From positions 1-12,639 of the forward strand of contig CAZXWS010000010.1 of assembly GCA_964644605.1 (NCBI GenBank): a stretch of 12,639 nt of DNA, in the 5' to 3' direction. Below, piece after piece: positions 7,315 through 12,556 of this stretch (positions are counted from its first letter, which is position 1; each line of letters opens with the position of its first letter). This DNA is from CAZLAJ01 sp964644605 (GTDB lineage Bacteria; Patescibacteriota; Microgenomatia; UBA1406; GWC2-37-13). Made by a program: the position numbers and the translations under genes. Under the pieces are notes generated by a model. It was given only the letters and a program-made list of their open reading frames with translations. It did not search any database and was not told where the DNA came from.

Positions 7315-7337
7315 CCCCGCTGTTTATAACTGCGGGG
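7315..7337 (-). terminator. GC-rich hairpin between pheS and pheT (proximal to pheT)
   Basis: CCCCGC (7315-7320) pairs with GCGGGG (7332-7337), and GTT with AAC pairs inside after a T-T mismatch. On the minus strand it follows the 11-codon ORF stop by 5 nt. No U-tract follows, so it is at best a non-canonical terminator or attenuator hairpin. It belongs to the same hairpin type as 7386-7406 and 12376-12392. Confidence 0.45.
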
Positions 7338-7342
7338 ATACC

Positions 7343-7378
7343 TTAGTCAAAAACAACAACAAACTTTTTAATATTCAT
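7343..7378 (-). CDS. Possible leader peptide upstream of pheT, 11 aa
   Basis: The minus-strand ORF encodes MNIKKFVVVFD and ends in TAA, 5 nt before a GC-rich hairpin. Its position between pheS and pheT recalls pheM-type leader peptides, but only two of the eleven codons are Phe and three are Val. A ribosome slowed at the second Phe codon would cover the base of the following hairpin, a possible attenuation mechanism. Chance is quite possible for so short an ORF, so this is a candidate, not a firm gene. Confidence 0.25.
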   Translation of the reverse strand: MNIKKFVVVFD

Positions 7379-7385
7379 CTAAATA

Positions 7386-7406
7386 CCCCGTCAGCTTGCT
7401 GCGGGG
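7386..7406 (-). terminator. GC-rich hairpin downstream of pheS
   Basis: CCCCG (7386-7390) pairs with CGGGG (7402-7406), and CAG with CTG pairs inside after a bulged T, closing on a CTTG loop. It lies 55 bp past the pheS stop on the minus strand and is followed by TATTTAG rather than a real U-tract. It may protect or end the pheS transcript. Its strands could also pair with those of the next hairpin (7315-7337). Confidence 0.45.
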
Positions 7407-7461
7407 AAGTTTATTTGTATTTTTTAAATTTTATTTTTTATCTTTAATATAGATCTGTCAT

Positions 7462-8457
7462 TTATTCAAATGTCAAACTTCCATCATATAAACGTCTAAC
7501 ATCAGTTATTCCATAGGTCAACATGACCAACCGATCAAACCCCATGCCAAACGCAAAACCTGACCATTCCTGAGGGTTTACATTGCAAGCGCGCAGGAGG
7601 TTGGGATGCACCATGCCTGCTCCGAGTACTTCGATATATCCACGGTATTTACATACCTGGCAACCAGTTCCGCCACAAAAAGTACAGCCTACATCAAGTC
7701 CTGCTCCTGGCTCTACTTGAGGGTAATACTTGGCACGGAATCGTGTTTTTGTGTCCGGACCATATAAAAATTTTACAAAAGCTATAAGGGTTCCTTTCAA
7801 ATCAGCCATGCTAATATTTTTATCAATAACGAGTCCTTCATATTGGTAAAACATCGAGCCATTCGTAGCGTTTTCTTCTTCATTTCTGTATACTTTGCCT
7901 GGCACAACAATTCGTAAAGGCAGTTCTTCTTGGGTTAATGCTCTTGTTTCTACGGAAGATGTATGTGTTCTGAGTAAAACTTCTGGCTCTTCAATATACA
8001 GAGTGTCGGCAAGTTCGCGAGCGGGATGGTCTTTGGGTAAATTGAGTTTTTCGAAGTTGTATTCGTTTGTCTCAATTTCTGGACCTTCATATACACTGTA
8101 CCCTAAATAACGGAAAAACGCATTGAGTTTGCGCATTACTTGAGTGGTTGGATGTAAATGTCCTATCTTTGGACGAATACCTGGAAGACTGGTGTCAATG
8201 TCTTCTTTTATTACAACTTGCGCAAGTTCGTACTGTTTGTTTTGTATGAGCTGTTCAATAGATGTTTTAAGCTCATTTATTTTTTGTCCGGCTTCTTTTT
8301 TTTGGTCAGCAGACAGTGTCTTCATCTGTTCAAACAATCTATTCACTAATCCATTTCTACCCATATATTTAATACGAAGCTCCTCGAGTTGTGCCGCTGT
8401 AGCAGATGCAGTGATTTCATTTTCTGCTTGTGTTCGAATAGATTGAATCTCTTGCAT
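7462..8457 (-). CDS. pheS: Phenylalanyl-tRNA synthetase alpha subunit
   Basis: This is the catalytic subunit of PheRS, attaching Phe to tRNA-Phe. The N-terminal helical coiled coil (about 1-85) is followed by the class II catalytic core: GHLHPTTQVMRKL, YEGPEIETNEYNFEKLNLP, LLRTHTSSVETR (163-172), motif 2 VYRNEEENATNGSMFYQYEG with Arg191, and motif 3 GFAFGMGFDRLVMLTYGI. Length (331 aa) is standard. Two Cys pairs (258, 261, 266, 269; CxxC-x4-CxxC) look like a small zinc knuckle, found in some but not all PheS proteins. Several normally conserved residues differ: Glu170 where Gln is usual after HTS, and Asn199 and Tyr204 where the 'THxPxFHQ' segment usually has His. The adjacent Phe-binding HTS and QxEG are kept. 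A perfect TATAAT ends 8 nt before the ATG. Confidence 0.96.
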   Translation of the reverse strand: MQEIQSIRTQAENEITASATAAQLEELRIKYMGRNGLVNRLFEQMKTLSADQKKEAGQKINELKTSIEQLIQNKQYELAQVVIKEDIDTSLPGIRPKIGHLHPTTQVMRKLNAFFRYLGYSVYEGPEIETNEYNFEKLNLPKDHPARELADTLYIEEPEVLLRTHTSSVETRALTQEELPLRIVVPGKVYRNEEENATNGSMFYQYEGLVIDKNISMADLKGTLIAFVKFLYGPDTKTRFRAKYYPQVEPGAGLDVGCTFCGGTGCQVCKYRGYIEVLGAGMVHPNLLRACNVNPQEWSGFAFGMGFDRLVMLTYGITDVRRLYDGSLTFE

Positions 8458-8465
8458 ACATGAGA

Positions 8466-8471
8466 ATTATA
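8466..8471 (-). promoter_or_regulatory. -10 box of pheS
   Basis: A perfect TATAAT on the minus strand ends 8 nt upstream of the pheS ATG, so the mRNA would start at or within a couple of bases of the start codon. There is no clear -35 and no Shine-Dalgarno. A REP palindrome lies 32 bp further upstream. Confidence 0.5.
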
Positions 8472-8503
8472 ATAAAGAATATTCAGGAATAATAGTGATA
8501 ATA

Positions 8504-8534
8504 TGTAGGGAACGGTTTCAAACCGTTCCCTACA
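8504..8534. repeat. REP-like palindrome, copy 4 (GGTTT type, complete)
   Basis: This perfect 31-bp palindrome has 15-nt arms, TGTAGGGAACGGTTT and its reverse complement, around one C. It is the most complete copy in the window. It sits midway between divergent -10 boxes of pheS and the plus-strand gene, and its right arm covers the -35 region of the latter. Confidence 0.93.
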
Positions 8535-8548
8535 AATCAGAGGGTTGG

Positions 8549-8557
8549 TGTTATAAT
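8549..8557 (+). promoter_or_regulatory. Extended -10 promoter of the broken plus-strand gene
   Basis: TGTTATAAT is a perfect extended -10 (TGN plus TATAAT) ending 6 nt before the ATG at 8564. This is exactly the geometry seen at the PBP gene, so the transcript would be leaderless. The -35 position falls in the REP arm and does not resemble TTGACA. Confidence 0.6.
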
Positions 8558-8563
8558 ACCCGC

Positions 8564-9218
8564 ATGGCAACACGTGGTGAATTGATAGGCTTCGGACCTC
8601 CACAATCATTTGAACAAGCTTTAGCCCGTTTACCCCTAGAGCATGAAACTGAAATGAATGCGAATGGAGATATGGGGTTAATAGAAGCAAGACAACATCT
8701 GGCATCACTTCGAACATCACTAATTGGATCTATTTTTGCCTTAGCCACTGGCAACAGGGATCGATTATCTGAAAGTTAGTACCATTAACACACGACGACC
8801 TGCAGTTAGCGAATCAAATTGGATTTAGACGAGGAAATCATTTAGCATCATTTCCATGGGCTACATTAGAAGATAATAATGATTGGGCGGAATTATTTCT
8901 TTCTGGTGATAATGCATATAAACGATGGGATATTTGGGAAATGACACCTGATCTCACTTCCCTATTAAATGGTATTGACCATAATGACCTAGATTTACTC
9001 AAATCGGAATCTCCGCATTGTATTTGTATAAAACAGATAAACATTTAATTCCTAAAGATCAACAACCTATTGCTTTTGGTGACGATAACTATTGGGCTGA
9101 TGATAATTTTCCATATAATGTAGGAATAGTGACAGAGGAAGAATTAAAAGCTTTACTTCAAGATTTAGGTAGACGTCTGCAAACTTCGGGAGTTGAATAT
9201 ATTGATATAACAAGCTAA
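8564..9218 (+). pseudogene. Protein of unknown family, disrupted by two single-base frameshifts (about 218 codons if restored)
   Basis: Three overlapping reading frames join into one protein. Frame 1 runs from ATG 8564 to TAG 8777-8779 and begins MATRGELIGFGPPQSFEQAL. The reading then continues one base back as LVPLTHDDLQLANQIGFRRG, through WDIWEMTPDLTSLLNGIDHN, to about 9000. A second shift of the same sense near the AAA at 9001-9003 gives IGISALYLYKTDKHLIPKDQ and ends at the TAA at 9216-9218. Each break is explained by one missing base in a short homopolymer (TTT read as TT at 8776-8777; AAAA as AAA at 9001-9003). It could be a young pseudogene or a sequencing error. I recognise no domain; the product would be soluble, acidic and tryptophan-rich in its middle. 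It keeps a strong extended -10 promoter and converges on rplT. Confidence 0.65.
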
Positions 9219-9262
9219 AGTATGCACTTTAATAAATGTACTCAAAAATGTATCTGGAAGAT

Positions 9263-9607
9263 TTATTTTACTTTCTCAACAATTTTAGTGAAGACGGTGG
9301 GGTGGTCGATGGCAATTTGCGAAAGGATTTTGCGGTCGATATCCACGTTTTTGGTTTTTAAGAGATTGATAAATTTGCTGTAGCTTAAGCCTGCTTCGCG
9401 GACAGCTGCATTTAATCGCACAATCCACAGTGTTCGGAAGTCTCTTTTGCGTGCTTTTCTTCCGGCATATGAATATGCATCAGCATGAAGCACAGCTTCT
9501 TTTGCTTTTTTAATTTGCTTACTACGGCTCATCCAATAGCCTTTTGCAAGCGTTAATGTTTTTTTGTGTTTTCTTTTGGTTGTTATACCACCTTTTACTC
9601 TAGTCAT
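9263..9607 (-). CDS. rplT: 50S ribosomal protein L20 (bL20)
   Basis: This rRNA-binding protein is needed early in 50S assembly. It has 114 residues, the normal size. It opens MTRVKGGITTKRKHKKTLTL and continues AKGYWMSRSKQIKKAKEAVL, SYAGRKARKRDFRTLWIVRL and NAAVREAGLSYSKFINLLK, all highly typical of bL20. It follows rpmI by 7 bp in the conserved infC-rpmI-rplT order. In E. coli, L20 represses translation of rpmI-rplT through a structured leader; no such structure is apparent here. No intrinsic terminator was found in the 44 bp between its stop and the converging plus-strand gene. Confidence 0.97.
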   Translation of the reverse strand: MTRVKGGITTKRKHKKTLTLAKGYWMSRSKQIKKAKEAVLHADAYSYAGRKARKRDFRTLWIVRLNAAVREAGLSYSKFINLLKTKNVDIDRKILSQIAIDHPTVFTKIVEKVK

Positions 9608-9614
9608 ATTTTAG

Positions 9615-9812
9615 TTATGCTACACCGAGCATTTGTTTAACTTTCTTTTCAAATACACCAATTAAAGGTTTCATTGTTTTTAGATCACGTATCTGTCTTT
9701 TACTTTTACTATTGCGCAAATGTCTCAAATAATGAGATCTGTGCAATACTTTACCAGTTTTGGTTACTTTAAAACGTTTTGCTGCCGATTTGTCTGTTCT
9801 TTGTTTACTCAT
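9615..9812 (-). CDS. rpmI: 50S ribosomal protein L35 (bL35)
   Basis: This small basic large-subunit protein has 65 residues, the normal length. It reads MSKQRTDKSAAKRFKVTKTG, then KVLHRSHYLRHLRNSKSKRQ, then DLKTMKPLIGVFEKKVKQML. This is a complete bL35 with the usual 'TxKSAAKRFKVTxTGK' opening. It lies 70 bp after infC, and a good promoter (TTGAAA-16-TATAAT) in that gap can express rpmI-rplT apart from thrS-infC. The start is ATG, with no Shine-Dalgarno. Confidence 0.96.
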   Translation of the reverse strand: MSKQRTDKSAAKRFKVTKTGKVLHRSHYLRHLRNSKSKRQIRDLKTMKPLIGVFEKKVKQMLGVA

Positions 9813-9846
9813 GGTAATTTTAAATTATCAGAACGGATAAGCACAC

Positions 9847-9874
9847 ATTATACGATAATTTTATTATTTTTCAA
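9847..9874 (-). promoter_or_regulatory. Internal promoter for rpmI-rplT
   Basis: On the minus strand TTGAAA (9869-9874) and TATAAT (9847-9852) are separated by 16 bp: 5 of 6 and 6 of 6 matches. This is the best two-box promoter in the window. It falls in the infC-rpmI gap and would start transcription about 28 nt before the rpmI ATG. Confidence 0.6.
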
Positions 9875-9882
9875 ACTGATTA

Positions 9883-10500
9883 TTACTTTTTTCTCGAGAT
9901 GACCGCGCGCACAACTCTTCCTTCGATTCTTGGTTCTTTCGATATATTTACTTCTTCAAGTTCACTAATAAATTTTTTCATAAGCTCGAATGCCATCATT
10001 TTTTTGCCAAGCTCTCTGCCCTTTAATGTTAGGTTAAGGCGTACTTGATTGCCATCTGCTAAAAATTCTTTTGTTTTATCTTTTAATCTGTCCAGGTCAG
10101 CTTGTGCAATAAATAGTGATAAATTCACATCTTTCACAATACTCTTTTTAATTCCTTTTTTTGCTTCGCGTGCTTTTTTCTCTTCTTGATATAAAAATTT
10201 CTTAAAATCGATTATTTTTGCTACTGGCGGCTGTGCATTGGGTGCGATGAGAACTAAATCAAGCTCGCGTGTCTGTGCTTCTCTGAGGGCTTCATCACGG
10301 CTTAATAGCCCTACCTGTTTACCTTCAAAGTCAATAACACGCAGTTGAGGCGCCTCAATACGCTGATTGGTAAAGTAAAATTTATGATTTGTCTGTTGCT
10401 GTTGGTATCTACCTCGATTGAAGCCTCCTGGTCGTCGGAATCCTCCTGCGGCAGGACGGGGTGTATATGGTCTAAAACCAAAGTTATTCGTATTTCTCAA
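9883..10500 (-). CDS. infC: Translation initiation factor IF-3, TTG start, Arg/Gly/Gln-rich N-terminal extension
   Basis: IF-3 binds the 30S subunit, prevents subunit re-joining and checks start-codon/initiator pairing. The N-domain (about 43-110) shows FTNQRIEAPQLRVIDFEGKQ, SRDEALREAQTRELDLVLIA and PPVAKIIDFKKFLYQEEKKA. The C-domain (about 120-205) includes GRELGKKMMAFELM. The first 40 residues, rich in Arg, Gly, Gln and Pro, are an extension beyond the usual start. The start codon is TTG at 10498-10500. An in-frame TAA lies four codons upstream and the next Met codon is inside the C-domain, so no ATG can serve. The gene overlaps the end of thrS by 17 bp. In E. coli, infC starts with a non-standard AUU, which makes it autoregulated; a TTG here could act likewise (inference). 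Confidence 0.93.
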   Translation of the reverse strand: MRNTNNFGFRPYTPRPAAGGFRRPGGFNRGRYQQQQTNHKFYFTNQRIEAPQLRVIDFEGKQVGLLSRDEALREAQTRELDLVLIAPNAQPPVAKIIDFKKFLYQEEKKAREAKKGIKKSIVKDVNLSLFIAQADLDRLKDKTKEFLADGNQVRLNLTLKGRELGKKMMAFELMKKFISELEEVNISKEPRIEGRVVRAVISRKK

Positions 10501-12262
10501 TGTGGTCTTTTAGTGTATTAATAAACTCATAAAGATTTACTTGTCCAAGATCTTTGCCTTCTCTTGTTCTTACTGAAACAAGTATATCTTCAATTTTTGA
10601 TTTTTGATCTTTTATATTTGATTTTTCGATTTCTTTCTCTCCAATTATAATCATATACGGTACTTTTTGCAAGGTAGATTGACGTATTTTGTTCCCTATT
10701 GTCTTATTTTCGGCATCGAGTTCATAGCGAATGTTTTCTTTATCTAAAGCAGGAATGACATACTTCTTAATAAAGTCAACATGCAAATCTGAAATAGGCA
10801 ATAAAGATATTTGCACCGGAGATAGCCAGAGTGGAAATACCCCCGCATAATGTTCAATGAGTATGGAAAGGAATCGTTCAATAGAACCCATGATAGCCGC
10901 ATGAATCATATAAACTCTATCTTTTTCCCCGTTAGCATTTGTGTAAGTTAACTCGAAGCGTTCCGGCATGTTCATATCGAGCTGAATGGTAGCCACTTGC
11001 CACTCTCTACCAAGAGAATCTTTTGCCATGAAATCTATTTTTGGTCCATAAAAAGCTGCCTCCCCTATTCCTTTGAATACTTCGTACTTTGGTTTTCGTT
11101 CTTCTGCGAGTGATGTTATCACTGATTCTGCTCCCTCCCATGCTTTTTCTGTACCTAAGTATGCTTTCATATTGTTTGGATCATGGAACGAAAGTCTTAC
11201 CCGCATATCGAAACCAAACGACGAATAAAATTGATCAATAATATCCCAAACATGGTTAAACTCCTGTTTGATTTGGTCAAATGTACAAAAAACATGCGCG
11301 TCATCTTGTGTGAATGATCTGACGCGAGAAAGTCCTGATAATTCACCTGTCTGTTCATCGCGGTAACACATGGTTGTCTCAGTATAACGCTGGGGCATGT
11401 CGCGGTAACTACGGGGTAAATGAGCGAAAATTTGTATGTGATGCGGGCAGTTCATAGGCTTCATGGCAAATTCGTGACCCTCGCGTGATTTTATTTTGAA
11501 TAATTCGTTAGCGAATTTAGCCCAATGGCCGCTCGTTTCATATAAATCTTTTTTTGTAATATGCGGTATGGTAACTTTTTGATACCCTCTTGCTTTTCTC
11601 AGTTTCCATACATAATCATCGAGCAGATTTCTGAGTAATGTACCTTTTGGAGTCCACAATGCTAAGCCTGGCCCCACTTTATCAGAGAAAGTAAATAAAT
11701 CAAGTTCACGACCAAGTTTTTTGTGGTCACGTTTTTTAGCTTCTTCGAGCATTTTTAAATAGTCATCTAGTTCTTGTTTTGTAGGGAAAATTGTGCCGTA
11801 AATACGCGTTAACATTTTGTTCTTTTCTTCACCACGCCAATAGGCTCCGGCTACAGTTAATAGCTTAAAATACTTAAGCTGCTCCTTGGAATTTTCCACA
11901 TGACCGCCTCGGCATAAATCGACAAATTCTCCTGATTTATAATTCGTAATGGGTTCGTTCTTACTAATGAGCTCTTCCACTAATTCTTTTTTATAAGGAT
12001 TATTACTCCATTGTTTGAGTGCTTCATCGTTTGATAACTCTATTTTTTCAAAACCATCCCAGTTTTTTACGATTTCATGCATTTTTTGCTCTATTTTTTG
12101 AAAATCTTTTTCACTTATTTCCAGATTGTCGAAGTCATAATAAAATCCATTCTCGATAGCAGGGCCAATGGTGGGGAGGGCGTGAGGATACAACTGCGTA
12201 ATAGCAGCCGCTAATAAATGTGCTGCCGAATGGCGTAAAGGATCAAGATTATTGTTATTCAT
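10484..12262 (-). CDS. thrS: Threonyl-tRNA synthetase, lacking the TGS domain
   Basis: It charges tRNA-Thr and edits Ser-tRNA-Thr. The protein begins almost directly with the editing domain, whose conserved residues are His11 and His15 (HSAAH) and Cys117 and His121 (DLCRGGH). The N-terminal TGS domain is absent, giving 592 aa rather than about 640. The class II core has the zinc ligands Cys272 (MNCPHH), His323 (DDAHVF) and His454 (IHAAIMGS), plus motif 2 around YRDEQTGELSGLSRVRSF. The C-terminal anticodon-binding domain starts near 480 (SPVQISLLPIS). Inside it, residues about 545-558 (IEKSNIKDQKSKIED) form an insertion encoded by an A-rich repeat. It heads the thrS-infC-rpmI-rplT cluster, and upstream lies a Thr-codon leader peptide with a terminator. 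Confidence 0.97.
   Translation of the reverse strand: MNNNNLDPLRHSAAHLLAAAITQLYPHALPTIGPAIENGFYYDFDNLEISEKDFQKIEQKMHEIVKNWDGFEKIELSNDEALKQWSNNPYKKELVEELISKNEPITNYKSGEFVDLCRGGHVENSKEQLKYFKLLTVAGAYWRGEEKNKMLTRIYGTIFPTKQELDDYLKMLEEAKKRDHKKLGRELDLFTFSDKVGPGLALWTPKGTLLRNLLDDYVWKLRKARGYQKVTIPHITKKDLYETSGHWAKFANELFKIKSREGHEFAMKPMNCPHHIQIFAHLPRSYRDMPQRYTETTMCYRDEQTGELSGLSRVRSFTQDDAHVFCTFDQIKQEFNHVWDIIDQFYSSFGFDMRVRLSFHDPNNMKAYLGTEKAWEGAESVITSLAEERKPKYEVFKGIGEAAFYGPKIDFMAKDSLGREWQVATIQLDMNMPERFELTYTNANGEKDRVYMIHAAIMGSIERFLSILIEHYAGVFPLWLSPVQISLLPISDLHVDFIKKYVIPALDKENIRYELDAENKTIGNKIRQSTLQKVPYMIIIGEKEIEKSNIKDQKSKIEDILVSVRTREGKDLGQVNLYEFINTLKDHIEKYE
10591..10630 (-). repeat. A-rich dispersed repeat inside thrS coding sequence
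   Basis: The coding strand here contains ATAAAAGATCAAAA followed by ATCAAAAATTGA, i.e. tandem ATCAAAA-like units. The 14-mer ATAAAAGATCAAAA also occurs on the plus strand in the pheT 5' spacer (from about 7230), followed by a similar A-rich run. In ThrRS this stretch encodes residues that look inserted between the IIIGEKE strand and the SVRTREGKDLG strand of the anticodon-binding domain. Confidence 0.45.
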
Positions 12263-12285
12263 ATTTTTAAATTAAATTTATATCT

Positions 12286-12291
12286 ATTATA
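12286..12291 (-). promoter_or_regulatory. Possible secondary -10 box of thrS
   Basis: A perfect TATAAT on the minus strand lies 23 nt before the thrS ATG, downstream of the attenuator. No -35 is visible and the DNA is very AT-rich. If active it would give expression that bypasses the attenuator. Confidence 0.3.
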
Positions 12292-12323
12292 TAGCTTTTA
12301 ATGTCTATTATTTATTCATTTAT

Positions 12324-12360
12324 TTCAGTGACATTCAGTAAAGTTTAGTGAACTTCAGTG
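12324..12360. repeat. Four TTCAGTG-type repeats at an exact 10-bp period
   Basis: TTCAGTG (12324), TTCAGTA (12334), TTTAGTG (12344) and TTCAGTG (12354) are spaced exactly 10 bp apart, with variable 3-nt spacers. They lie between the attenuator terminator and thrS. Helical phasing suggests either a tandem binding site on DNA or a simple 10-mer tandem duplication. Confidence 0.7.
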
Positions 12361-12375
12361 TTTTTATACTCAAAA

Positions 12376-12392
12376 CCCCGCTTGCGGCGGGG
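12376..12392 (-). terminator. Attenuator terminator hairpin in the thrS leader
   Basis: On the minus strand CCCCGC pairs with GCGGGG around the 5-nt loop CGCAA and is followed by TTTTGAGT, a short U-tract. It lies 29 nt downstream of the leader peptide stop and 113 bp before thrS. Its 5' arm and loop are also complementary to 12413-12421. Confidence 0.7.
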
Positions 12393-12421
12393 TCAATTTT
12401 TACCATACGACTCCTGCCGCA

Positions 12422-12466
12422 TTAAGGGCTGGTAGTTGTAGTGGTTGTGATAATATATTTTTTCAT
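12422..12466 (-). CDS. Threonine leader peptide MKKYIITTTTTTSP (thrS attenuator)
   Basis: This is a 14-codon ORF with ATG at 12464-12466 and TAA at 12422-12424. It contains six consecutive Thr codons, ACA ACC ACT ACA ACT ACC, preceded by two Ile codons. The product closely resembles in style the thrL peptide of enterobacteria, which times transcription of threonine genes by ribosome stalling. Here the downstream gene is threonyl-tRNA synthetase, a logical target: low charged tRNA-Thr would stall the ribosome and release thrS expression. The mix of all three codon endings (A, C, T) shows the run is not a simple DNA repeat. The ATG lies 7 nt after the 3' end of tRNA-Val, with no Shine-Dalgarno, so the leader may be translated from a nearly leaderless 5' end made by tRNA processing. 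The peptide itself probably has no function after synthesis. Confidence 0.75.
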   Translation of the reverse strand: MKKYIITTTTTTSP

Positions 12467-12473
12467 GGTAGTG

Positions 12474-12547
12474 TGGACCCGACAGGACTTGAACCTGTGA
12501 CCTTTGCAATGTCAATGCAACGCTCTAGCCAACTGAGCTACGAGTCC
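12474..12547 (-). tRNA. tRNA-Val, anticodon GAC
   Basis: The cloverleaf folds fully on the minus strand. The acceptor GGACTCG pairs with CGGGTCC; the D arm is GCTC/GAGC; the anticodon stem TTGCA/TGCAA encloses the loop TTGACAT, giving anticodon GAC (Val); the T arm is ACAGG-TTCAAGT-CCTGT. The discriminator is A. CCA is not encoded (the sequence continues CACTACC), so it must be added enzymatically. The tRNA lies just upstream of the Thr leader peptide and thrS on the same strand and probably shares their transcript. Confidence 0.95.
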
Positions 12548-12556
12548 ATGATTAAT

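Larger units (their letters stand above)
12376..12466 (-). promoter_or_regulatory. Putative Thr-responsive transcription attenuator of thrS
   Basis: Segment 1 is the end of the leader ORF, with CCAGCC. Segment 2, directly after its stop codon, is TGCGGCAGG (12413-12421). Segment 3 is CCCGCCGCA (12383-12391). Segment 4 is GCGGGG (12376-12381). Segments 1 and 2 can pair (CC, mismatch, GCC with GGC, mismatch, GG). Segments 2 and 3 pair over 9 nt with one A-C mismatch. Segments 3 and 4 form the terminator. A ribosome that finishes the leader covers segment 2, so 3-4 forms and transcription stops. A ribosome stalled at Thr codons leaves segment 2 free to pair with 3, allowing read-through. This is the classical model applied by inference. 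Confidence 0.65.

Noticed and set aside
8346..8720. 124-codon minus-strand ORF spanning the pheS start, the REP and the broken gene
   Set aside because: It overlaps pheS in another frame and reads through the REP palindrome; no family resemblance or start signals.
8776..9020. Programmed -1 frameshifting in the broken plus-strand gene
   Set aside because: There is no X-XXY-YYZ slippery heptamer in the right frame at either break; simple base loss in homopolymers is more likely.
9217..9230. Terminator between rplT and the converging gene (AAAGT/ACTTT)
   Set aside because: Only a 5-bp AT-rich stem without a T-tract; too weak to call.
12263..12473. T-box riboswitch upstream of thrS
   Set aside because: No T-box consensus or specifier stem is seen; the Thr-codon ORF and compact hairpin pair explain the region better.
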